Below, in pieces: positions 20,733-32,800 of a stretch of DNA of 64,000 nucleotides. The notes beneath the pieces were generated by a model, which saw only the letters and a program-made list of their open reading frames with translations, searched no databases and was not told where the DNA came from. How positions within the stretch are numbered: the stretch's first letter is position 1; each line of letters starts with the position of its first letter. The translations under genes were made by a program, and so were the position numbers. This DNA is from Achatina immaculata (Eukaryota > Mollusca > Gastropoda > Stylommatophora > Achatinidae): positions 4,327,895 through 4,391,894 of the forward strand of contig CM019714.1 of the NCBI GenBank assembly GCA_009760885.1, read 5' to 3'.

Positions 20733-20802
20733 ATGGCTAAATATTTCTTTCATTTTGTGCTGCAAGTCGCTGTTCTCATATTTATTCGCAAGTATGCCGA
20801 AG
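20733..20802 (+). CDS. Receptor exon 1: signal peptide
   Basis: Codons 1-23 read [20 protein letters not shown] and then YAE, followed by one base of codon 24 and the donor gtaaga. The run is short, starts with Met-Ala-Lys and is strongly hydrophobic, as expected of a secretory signal. The phase-1 end fits exon 2, which begins with the last two bases of an Ala codon. No other exon with this phase and character was found upstream of exon 2, so this start was chosen. Confidence 0.8.
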
Positions 20803-23800
20803 GTAAGAATTTATGATTTCTTTCACGACAATGTTGCTTGTGAAATGAGCACCAAGTCTTTGTGAATGTTTACTTGCGAGCAAACAAAATGGCGGAAGGG
20901 GGCCCACACAATAACAAAGAACTGTGAGTGAGTCAGTCATCATGTCTTGTCCCGGCCAGAAACACTCACATACATAAAGTGCATCGCAACATCTTTTCAC
21001 GCATTTATTTCAGCATTATTCTAGTCATATATAAAGGCAGTCAAATACCTAACCAACCACGATTATCAGTTGCTTCGTTCATGCACTGTTAGACCGCTTA
21101 CCAGTGTCTTCAGTCTTCTCATGTAATCAAGAGCGGTAGAGATTGTAGCTCATGAAAATGTTTCCCTCCGTTTATAGTTGTCTCTCTTATTTTCCTCCTA
21201 AGTTCTGGATTCTGTTCATAATAAACTTTTGAGAAATGTCTTGTCAGATTTTTTTTTTTTTTTTGGGTAAGCATTGTTTTACAGTCTCTTCTCGTCCAAA
21301 ATAATAGATGTAAGCAATCACTGGAAGTGACCAGTCACTTTTTTATTTTGTATGCATGTGGAATTTACAGTATGCGTGTGGAATTTACAGATGCCCATTT
21401 TACATTACCTGTGGAAGTTACCGGCCACTGTTTTACATGTGTCTGTCTCATGCTTTAGCCTGGGGTGTTTGTAAATAGGAAGTACCTAGTCCGTGTTGTA
21501 GTAACATGCTGTGCTTAGTCCATGTTGTATTAACATGCTGTGCTTAGTCCATGTTGTAGTAACATGGTCTGCTTAGCCCATGTTGTAGTAACATGCTGTG
21601 CTTAGTCCATGTTGTAGTAACATGCTGTGCTTAGTCCATGTTGTAGTAACATGGTCTACTTGCCCATGTTGTAGTAACATGGTCTGCTTGCCCATGTTGT
21701 AGTAACATGGTCTGCTTGCCCATGTTATGGTAACATACTGTGCTTAGTCCATGTTGTAATAACATGCTGTGCTTAGTCCATGTTGTAGTAACATGGTCTG
21801 CTTGCCCATGTTGTAGTAACATGGTCTGCTTGCCCATGTTGTAGTAACATGGTCTGCTTGCCCATGTTGTAGTAACATGGTCTGCTTGCCCATGTTGTAG
21901 TAACATGGTCTGCTTGTCCATGTTGTAATAACATGGTCTGCTTGCCCATGTTGTAGTAACATGGTCTGCTTGTCCATGTTGTAGTAACATGGTCTGCTTG
22001 CCCATGTTGTAGTAACATGGTCTGCTTAGTCCATGTTGTAATAACATGGTCTGCTTGCCCATGTTGTAGTAACATGGTCTGCTTGTCCATGTTGTAATAA
22101 CATGGTCTGCTTGCCCATGTTGTAGTAACATGGTCTGCTTAGTCCATGTTGTAGTAACATGCTGTGCTTAGTCCATGTTGTAGTAACATGGTCTGCTTGT
22201 CCATGTTGTAATAACATGGTCTGCTTGTCCATGTTGTAGTAACATGGTCTGCTTGTCCATGTTGTAATAACATGGTCTGCTTGTCCATGTTGTAGTAACA
22301 TGGTCTGCTTGTCCATGTTGTAGTAACATGCTGTGCTTAGTCCATGTTGTAGTAACATGGTCTGCTTGTCCATGTTGTAGTAACATGGTCTGCTTGTCCA
22401 TGTTGTAGTAACATGGTCTGCTTGTCCATGTTGTAGTAACATGGTCTGCTTGTCCATGTTGTAGTAACATGGTCTGCTTGTCCATGTTGTAATAACATGG
22501 TCTGCTTGTCCATGTTGTAGTAACATGGTCTGCAGAACATGGTTAATAGAAGCCAGAACATGCCTTAGTGTTGCTCCTAGATTTTTCAGTTTTACATTCT
22601 TTGTCTTGAACTGTCCCAAGCCACCCACAAGACAGTGGGTTTGATAGCCATGGATAGAAGTTTTTACTGTCATAATAGCAGAATAGCCTAACTCAGTACG
22701 GTCAGATCTTTTGAGGAAATTTAGGCACATGTGAGCGGTGATGTAGAGATGTGGGCAACGCACATACTCCGGTGCTGGCAGATCTCCAACTTTGGAACTG
22801 TCATAAGGAATCCTTAATGCATGATCCATAGTTCTAACTTATTTGTGAAAACATTTATTGCACTTATCATTCATGAGATGTCAACATCTTTTCTTTGCAG
22901 TTTGAGATTTAGTTCATTTAATTTGGAGGTGATATCAGCCAAATTTAATTGCCATGGGATTTGATAAGGTCCTTGTAATAATGTCTTGATGGGGTGGGGT
23001 GGGTGAAGGTGTTGTCTGATTTGACAGTGAGTGACCCATAGCTGGCATGTTCAGGTTGGCGAACATAGCCAACCAAGACTCTGTCTCACATTTAGTACCT
23101 CTAGTAAGAGACTTCTCCTGGCTAACGGAGAAGAGATCACCATAGTCCACCCCTAGTAAGAGACTTCTTCTGGCTAACAGAGAAGAGATCACCATAGTCC
23201 ACCCCCAGTAAAAGACTTCTCCTGGCTAACGGAGAAGAGATCACCATAGTCCACCCCTAGTAAGAGACTTCTCCTGGCTAACGGAGAAGAGATCACCATA
23301 ATCTACCCTTAGTAAGAGACTTCTCCTGGCTAACGGAGCAGAGATCACCATAGTCCACCCCTAGTAAGAGACTTCTTCTGGCTAACGGAGCAGAGTTCAC
23401 CATAGTCCACCCCTAGTAAGAGACTTCTTCTGGCTAACGGAGCAGAGATCACCATAGTCCACCCCTAGTAAGAGACTTCTCCTGGCTACCGGAGCAGAGA
23501 TCACCATAGTCCACCCCTAGTAAGAGACTTCTCCTGGCTAACAGAGATCACCATAGTCCACCCCTAGTAAGAGACTTCTCCTGGCTAACGGAGCAGAGAT
23601 CACCATAGTGCACCCCTAGTAAGAGACTTCTTCTGGCTAACGGAGCAGAAATCACCATAGTCCCCATGATGGTGTAGCCTGCTAAAGAAGCATTGCACAC
23701 CTTTTTAGCTTTGGTCAGGGTCTTCTGCTAGCCTACCTTAGCAGACTTAGGAAATTTGTCTTCTTGACAAGCTCCATCTCATCTGGTCAAAGCAGACACC

Positions 23801-26800
23801 GCTAGTAGCCGTGTAGAAGTAGGGTAGCTGGTCAGAGCAGACATCACTAGCAGCTGTGTAGAAGTATGGTAGCTGGTCAGAGCAGACATTGCTAGCAGCC
23901 GTGTAGAAGTAGGGCAGCTGGTCAGAGCAGACAGTGCTAGCAGCTGTGTAGAAGTAGGACAGCTGGTCAGAGCAGACATCACTAGCAGCTGTGTAGAAGT
24001 ATGGCAGCTGGTCCGAGCAAACATCACTAGCAGCTGTATAGAAGTAGGGCAGCTGGTCAGAGCAGACATTGCTAGCAGCCATGTAGAAGTAAGGCAGCTG
24101 GTCAGAGCAGACATTGCTAGCAGCCATGTAGAAGTAGGACAAACTTTTCACTAGCCTCACTAAGTCAGCTCCAGGTGATCACCTCCACTGTGGTCATACA
24201 CAGGCTCCAACAACTAGAGGATTTACTGTCAGCTTTGTGCTCCCTGTTCTTTGTTTATCTGTTCTTTGTTGTTTTATTTGTTCTTTGTTGTTTTATTTGC
24301 TCTTTGTTGTTTTGCCTGTTCTTTGTTGTATTATCTATTATTTGTGATTTTGTCTGTTCATTGTTGTTTTGTCTGTTGTTGTCTTCGGCTATCACATGTC
24401 TGGAGTGCCAAAACTAATCATCTTGTTCTTGTGTATTCTCTATCTTCAGCCATCAGATGTCTGGATTGTCAGAACTGTAACCAACAAGGTGCAATAGAAA
24501 ACAAGACATGCTACACAAACGGGGGTTACTGCGTGTCCACCATTGTCAGAGAGAAGGAGAAAGACAAAGATGGAGTCATCATTAGTGACAAGGACATTGT
24601 TCGTATCACCAGAAGGTAAAACATTTGACATCAGATTCTTAGTGACAAGGACATTGTTCGTATCACCAGAAGGTAAAACATTTGACATCAGATTCTTAGT
24701 GACAAGGACATTGTTCGTATCACCAGAAGGTAAAACATTTGACATCAGATTCTTAGTGACAAGGACATTGTTCGTATCACCAGAAGGTAAAACATTTGAC
24801 ATCAGATTCTTAGTGACAAGGACATTGTTCGTATCACCAGAAGGTAAAACATTTGACATCAGATTCTTAGTGACAAGGACATTGTTCGTATCACCAGAAG
24901 GTAAAACATTTGACATCAGATTCTTACTGACAAGGACATTGTTCGTATCACCAGAAGGTAAAACATTTGACATCAGATTCTTAGTGACAAGGACATTGTT
25001 CGTATCACCAGAAGGTAAAACATTTGACATCAGATTCTTAGTGACAAGGACATTGTTCGTATCACCAGAAGGTAAAACATTTGACATCAGATTCTTACTG
25101 GAAAAGTCCTCATTTCTCAACATAATAGCTTGTTAATGATGAACTTCTAAAAAAGAATCTGTCCCATGGCATTTGCATGCTGTAGGGCTGTGAAGTGTTA
25201 GTGCCTTCACATTCTTAGCCCACTGCAGCATTTGAGGTAGGGCTGTGAAGTGTTAGTGCCTTCACATTCTTAGCCCACTACAGCATTTGAGGTAGTGATG
25301 TGAAGAGTTAGTGCCTTCACATTCTTAGCCCACTACAGCATTTGAGGTAGTGATGTGAAGAGTTAGTGCCTTCACATTCTTAGCCCACTGCAGCATTTGA
25401 GGTAGGGCTGTGAAGAGTTAGTGCCTTCACATTCTTAGCCCACTGCAGCATTTGAGGTAGTGATGTGAAGAGTTAGTGCCTTCACATTCTTAGCCCACTA
25501 CAGCATTTGAGGTAGTGATGTGAAGAGTTAGTGCCTTCACATTCTTAGCCCACTACAGCATTTGAGGTAGTGATGTGAAGAGTTAGTGCCTTCACATTCT
25601 TAGCCCACTACAGCATTTGAGGTAGTGATGTGAAGAGTTAGTGCCTTCACATTCTTAGCCCACTGCAGCATTTGAGGTAGTGATGTGAAGAGTTAGTGCC
25701 TTCACATTCTTAGCCCACTACAGCATTTGAGGTAGTGATGTGAAGAGTTAGTGCCTTCACATTCTTAGCCCACTACAGCATTTGAGGTAGTGATGTGAAG
25801 TGTTAGTGCCTTCACATTCTTAGCCCACTACAGCATTTGAGGTAGTGATGTGAAGTGTTAGTGCTTCACATTCTTAGCCCACTACAGCATTTGAGATAGG
25901 GCTGTGAAGTGTTAGTGCCTTCACATTCTTAGCCCACTACAGCATTTGAGATAGGGCTGTGAAGTGTTAGTGCCTTCACATTCTTAGCCCACTACAGCAT
26001 TTGAGGTAGTGATGTGAAGTGTTAGTGCTTCACATTCTTAGCCCACTACAGCATTTGAGATAGGGCTGTGAAGTGTTAGTGCCTTCACATTCTTAGCCCA
26101 CTACAGCATTTGAGGTAGGGCTGTGAAGTGTTAGTGCCTTCACATTCTTAGCCCACTACAGCATTTGAGATAGGGCTGTGAAGTGTTAGTGCCTTCACAT
26201 TCTTAGCCCACTACAGCATTTGAGGTAGTGATGTGAAGTGTTAGTGCCTTCACATTCTTAGCCCACTACAGCATTTGAGGTAGTGATGTGAAGTGTTAGT
26301 GCCTTCACATTCTTAGCCCACTACAGCATTTGAGGTAGTGATGTGAAGTGTTAGTGCCTTCACATTCTTAGCCCACTACAGCATTTGAGGTAGTGATGTG
26401 AAGTGTTAGTGGCCTTCACATTCTTAGCCCACTACAGCATTTGAGATAGGGCTGTGAAGTGTTAGTGCCTTCACATTCTTAGCCCACTACAGCATTTGAG
26501 ATAGGGCTGTGAAGTGTTAGTGCCTTCACATTCTTAGCCCACTACAGCATTTGAGGTAGTGATGTGAAGTGTTAGTGCTTCACATTCTTAGCCCACTACA
26601 GCATTTGAGATAGGGCTGTGAAGTGTTAGTGCCTTCACATTCTTAGCCCACTACAGCATTTGAGGTAGGGCTGTGAAGTGTTAGTGCCTTCACATTCTTA
26701 GCCCACTACAGCATTTGAGATAGGGCTGTGAAGTGTTAGTGCCTTCACATTCTTAGCCCACTACAGCATTTGAGGTAGTGATGTGAAGTGTTAGTGCCTT

Positions 26801-29800
26801 CACATTCTTAGCCCACTACAGCATTTGAGGTAGTGATGTGAAGTGTTAGTGCTTCACATTCTTAGCCCACTACAGCATTTGAGGTAGGGCTGTGAAGTGT
26901 TAGTTCCCTCACATTCCTAGGCCACTGCAGCATTTGAGGTCTGTGCCAGCACATGTCCTCGATGCCTGTTTTTGCTAGGAAAATTCTAGGTACCCATTTT
27001 CTGGAGGCTGGGTTGACTGGTTTCAGTTGGTCCAAGAAATTGTGCACAGTTAGTTCAAAATCAAACCACAGACCTTCTAAATGGCAGGCAGATACAACAT
27101 CTACTATACCACTGTGGCACTGAGAAATGGAGAGCTTGGATTTAGTAAAATACTGAATGTTTAGAGCTGTAGATTGTAAGGAAGTATCTAATTGCTGTTG
27201 ATATAAATTAAGTCATACACAATAAATAGTGTGGTGAATGTTTGGAAATGTATGTAGAAGAGAGTATAAACAGTATTAAACTTATTCTACATTTGACTGT
27301 GATTTCCACTTCTCCATTGGAACCCCTAGTAACAGGCCTAACTTGGCTATAGATTGCCATAGATTTCACTGCATCATCTGCAAAGAACAGCAATTTGCAG
27401 TTCCAGCCATATGGAGTACACTGGTTTCTGTAATGTTTTTTTTGTGTGTGTGTGCATAGAAATGTACACTGTATATTTTAAACATTAGACTGACATCAGA
27501 TACAAACCCGTACCTGACTCTTTTGACTTATGTACAATTTCAGGCTTACAAATAGACTTAGGAAAGAACTCAAACTATTGTGATTACCTTTTGACTCAGC
27601 TTCATGTATATGTACGATTGATTCATGGATACACCGTACCTTACGGTTCCATTTTTCAGCTACATTTGCATTGTTTAGTTTCATAGTTTTGTATACAGGT
27701 CAATCTTGTGTATGTAGAACATTAGAACATTATGTGATCACAGCACACATCACATTTACAATGATTTTAGCTCATAGGTCTACATTGAAAGATTTGCATT
27801 TATGCCAGAGTTTCTTACATCTTACATCCTTCCCATGCCGTTAAACGTCACATAGGGCCTGCATGGTATTTCACCAAGATATTCTGTCTTCAGCGAGTTT
27901 TTCAGTCTCATCAAGGGATGTTATGCCCACTGAATTGGCTTCTCTTAACAATGTCCTCTTTAGAGTTTCACATGGGCAACCTCTTTTTTTTTTGACCTGT
28001 TGTGTTCCATTTGATAACTTGTTTGGGGATTCTCTGATTGTTTCTTCTCATCACATGACCGATGTTTCAGTACTGTTATATTATTACTCTTATGTTGTGG
28101 CTCCTCTTCAGATATTGCTCTTATGTTATGACTCCTATTGCCACATTCAGATATTGGTCTTATGTTATGACTCCTATTGCCACATTCAGATATTGGTCTT
28201 ATGTTGTGACTCCTATTGCCACATTCAGATATTGGTCTTATGTTGTGACTCCTATTGCCACATTCAGATATTGGTCTTATGTTGTGACTCCTATTACCAC
28301 ATTCAGATATTGGTCTTATGTTGTGACTCCTATTGCCACATTCAGATATTAGTCTTATGTTGTGACTCCTATTCTCACATTCAGATATTGCTCTTATGTT
28401 GTGACTCCTATTCTCACATTCAGATATTGGTCTTATGTTGTGACTCCTATTGCCACATTCAAGTATTCATCCCAGTGTATAGATATTTAAAAATGTATGA
28501 ATCTCTTCACATTTTGTATGTAAACATTTATTTTGTTTAGATGCTTGGAGAAAGAGAAGTTTTTCCTGCGAGGCCGAGCCTTGACATGCTCGGTCAGTGA
28601 GGCCATGAAACATGAGCAGAATGTTCGCTGCTGTAAGGACCAGGACTTGTGCAACCATGAGGTGCCCAAGTTGATGCCGCTTCCATCAAAGACTGTTGAG
28701 AACAAACAAATAGGTAGCTGTCAGCTAGCTCTAACTTATGTAACTATTTCAGACAAAACTAGGAAGGTTTTATTAATTAACCTGCACACACATGTAACAT
28801 TTTTGTCTTCATCTTAAGCTTCAGTACCAACAGGGAAGTTCTCTAGCAGCTACAGGGCAGAGGCAGATGCCCTCAAAGCTGCAGCGGAAACTGTCATGAG
28901 TGAGCAAAGTGTCAGAGAAAGCAAAGTGTTTCTCTCTGAAGCAAGGTCAGCAGTAACAGCACTGAAGAGTCACAGGAACAAAGAAACCAGTGACCTGTGG
29001 CCCAGCTGCTCGCACGCATCAAAAGAATAGTAAAGTAGTGGATCCCATCTCATTGTAGTATACCCGTAAATGAAACAGCAGACACCCTAGCAAAAGGAGG
29101 TAAACTGCCACTGACAGACACCAGCATAACATTTGAGGAGGCCAAAACACTGATAAATCTCAGCCACAAGAAGAAATGAGAGAAAGAGCAACCAGACCAC
29201 CAAAGAAACGATGCCTACTACCAGCTGAACAGAGAAGAGCAAATCATCATCCTGAGGCTATGAACCAGGCACAACAGGCTAAGATACTATCTGTACAACA
29301 AATTCAAGATAGAATCAACTGATGAATGTGGAACCAGTAAGATGACAACAGAGCTCATACTGCAGGAGTGGCCAGCATATGAACAACAGAGAAGACAAAC
29401 ATGGGCAACTGTTACACCAGTCCAAAACAAACTGTATGGGGATGTCCACTCCCTCCAGATGACCACCAGCTGCTTCAAAAGTATATGTTAACGTCTGAAA
29501 ATGTTTGAAGAAGAAGAAGAAACAGTCTTAATAAAAGAAATAGGGAAAGAAGAAAGAAGGTAAAATACAAGTTCACATGAATGCTATGCAGCAAATAGGA
29601 GTGGGAAAAATACAATAAATGGAGTAGTTAGTTGTGACTTGTAGGAATCTGTATCTGGGAGTGTGTGTGTGCTAGTGGTGACAGTGTTTAAATGGAGATT
29701 TGCAGTGTGTGATAAGCAGGTAGTAAAAAGGGGGTGGGGACCATGGAGAGGAGAGAGAATGCAGTCAAGAGAAGGGTGGGTGAAATAGGTGAATATGGTT

Positions 29801-32800
29801 GGGGTAGAGGGTTTGTAATCTAATGCAGTGAGGCGGTTGTGAAGTATGTGTTGCAGGTGAGGAAGGGGTAGAATTTAGTACAGAGGGAATATGATTGTGC
29901 AGAAGGGGAATGTTAAGTGTAGCTGAATTTTGAGTTCAGGCCATGTGGTTCTAGAGTCCCATATTCCTGAAGGTAGCAGTTTTCAAGCGCTAGGCGTCTT
30001 CTGTCATCAGAGTGACATTGTTTAATGGCTGGTAGCAGAAAATCAGATTTGCCTCTGTGGTCGGGACTGTTAAAATGATTAGAGACTAGAAGCAGGCGGG
30101 GTGATATTTTATAGATGTCACCTAATCTGAGACCAGTTTCACCAAAATTACACTTTTTATACACAATGCACATATATTTTGGGACTTGCATGTGAATCTC
30201 TCATAGAGAGTGGATAGTTTTGGGAAAGGTGATAGTTGTTCATTTCCTAGATTACAGGGCAGGTGGCACAGTGAGAGGGGATTGTATTATCTGGTACCAA
30301 CAAATGCAGAATTCCATTTTGGGTTACCGTGGACAAGGATGTCCTTAAGATTTGGTTCCTGTTTGTAGTTTAGCAGGGGCAGATCAGAGAGGTTGTTTGT
30401 AGTCTAGTAGGGGTAGATCAGAGAAGGTGTTTGTAGTCTAGTAGGGGTAGATCAGAGAAGGTGTTTGTAGTCTAGTAGGGGTAGATCAGAGAAGGTGTTT
30501 GTAGTCTAGTAGGAGTAGATCAGAGAAGATGTTTGTAGTATAGTAGGAGTAGATCAGAGAAGGTGTTTGTAGTATAGTAGGAGTAGATCAGAGAAGGTGT
30601 TGGTAGTCTAGTAGGAGTAGATCAGAGAAGATGTTTGTAGTATAGTAGGAGTAGATCAGAGAAGATGTTTGTAGTATAGTAGGAGTAGATCAGAGAAGAT
30701 GTTTGTAGTATAGTAGGAGTAGATCAGAGAAGATGTTTGTAGTCTAGTAGGAGTAGATCAGAGAAGGTGTTTGTAGTCTAGTAGGAGTAGATCAGAGAAG
30801 ATGTTTGTAGTCTAGTAGGGGTAGATCAGAGAAGATGTTTGTAGTATAGTAGGAGTAGATCAGAGAAGAACATTGAAAAAGTGAGCCACAGGTATGTGTT
30901 CAGGAAAAACTGTGACTTCATCCGAAGAGTCAAATTAGTGAAGTATAATAAGTGTATGTTTCAGGCTATAAATGAAGTATAATAAGTGTATGTTTCAGGC
31001 TATAAATGAAGTATAATAAGTGTATGTTTCAGGCTATAAATGAAGTATAATAAGTGTATGTTTCAGGCTGTAAATGAAGTATAATAATTATATGTTTCAG
31101 GCTATAAATGAAGTATAATTGTATGTTTCAGGCTATAAATGAAGTATAATAAGTGTATGTTTCAGGCTATAAATGAAGTATAAGTGTATGTTTCAGGCTA
31201 TAAATGAAGTATAAGTGTATGTTTCAGGCTATAAATGAAGTATAATAATTGTATGTTTCAGGCTATAAATGAAGTATAAGTGTATGTTTCAGGCTATAAA
31301 TGAAGTATAAGTGTATGTTTCAGGCTATAAATGAAGTATAATTATATGTTTCAGGCTATCAATGAAGTATAAGTGTATGTTTCAGGCTATAAATGAAGTA
31401 TAATAATTATATGTTTCAGGCTATAAATGAAGTATAATAATTGTATGTTTCAGGCTATAAATGAAGTATAAGTGTATGTTTCAGGCTGTAAATGAAGTAT
31501 AATAATTGTATGTTTCAGGCTATAAATGAAGTATAAGTGTATGTTTCAGGCTATAAATGAAGTATAATAATTGTATGTTTCAGGCTATAAATGAAGTATA
31601 ATAATTATATGTTTCAGGCTATAAATGAAGTATAATTGTATGTTTCAGGCAATAAATGACGTATAATTGTATGTTTCAGGCTATAAATGAATTATAATAA
31701 TTGCATGTTTCAGGCTATAAATGAAGTATAATAATTGTATGTTTCAGAGTCGGGCCTTAGCGTCTCGGAGATTGTTATTATTACTCTTTTTGCGCTGATT
31801 ACTTCAGTGGCTATTGTGGTGGGTCTGTTCATTTATCTGAAGAAACGGTTAAAACCATACTCCCCACCGCCAGACCAGAACATCGACACTAACCCGCTGA
31901 TGGGGTCACAGCCATCCTCGCTGAAGGAACTCTACGACTGGTCACAGTCTGGGTCAGGATCAGGTCAGCAGAAGATTTTTTATGCCTGTTTTCTGTGGCA
32001 AAGTTTGATAGTCTAGCATTCCATCCTACGGTTGTAAAATGCTTACTATTACATTAGTATGTTGATTCTGGGTATGAGTATTAGCATCACAGTTGTGCAG
32101 GATTAGAGGCAATAAACCACAAAGATATGTTCAAATAATTGGCAAACTTTTGTGAAATATCTCATTCTTGTGAGAATAAGCAGGGCTGACTGCATGCAGG
32201 AGATGTTGTCTTCCGATCTCAAGTCTGGGACTCCATAATAAGAGTGGCTCTTTCAGTAGATTTATAGAAGCCAACATTTGTAAGCAAATGATTGTTGTTC
32301 CAATATGTGAGTGTGCATGGCTGCACATATTTGTGATGGTGATACTACATATCAAAAAGTCTCAAGTGATGTTTCATTAGATAGTAATGTTGAGATAGTA
32401 TTGGTTGTTGTGTAAAGGCAGGTTATTCTATCATTCACTGTAGCCATCCATTCATTGTTATCAATTGTAATCTTATCTCTTGTGTTACTACTGTAGCCAT
32501 TCATTATTGTTGTGATATCATGCCTTGTGTTACCACTGTAGCCATTCATTATTGTTATTGTGAGATCATGTCTTGTCTTACCACTGTATCCATTTAAACA
32601 TTAAAAAAGCCACGCTGCATCGAGCTTTTGAATATCTGGGCACGAGGACTTCGGCCATGGTTTTGTTCACAAGTTGAGAGTTAGTGGCATGTGTACAGCG
32701 TGCTAGCTTCTGTGTGTGATGGCAGTCAATGCGTTTGTGCGTGCTGGCTATTTTTGCCAGGGTTAACATTTAGGATTTGTACATTTTACCTTACAGCAAG

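Noticed and set aside
20782..21000. Minus-strand 72-codon frame overlapping receptor exon 1
   Set aside because: No similarity noticed and antisense to a well-supported exon.
21631..22829. Long minus-strand frame with repeated [20 protein letters not shown] units
   Set aside because: A translation of the 29-bp array. The period shifts frame every unit, giving the same peptide in three frames.
24446..25136. Long frames on both strands over the exon 2 array
   Set aside because: The unit is 57 bp, so any stop-free frame stays open. The receptor exon itself uses a different frame that closes at each unit.
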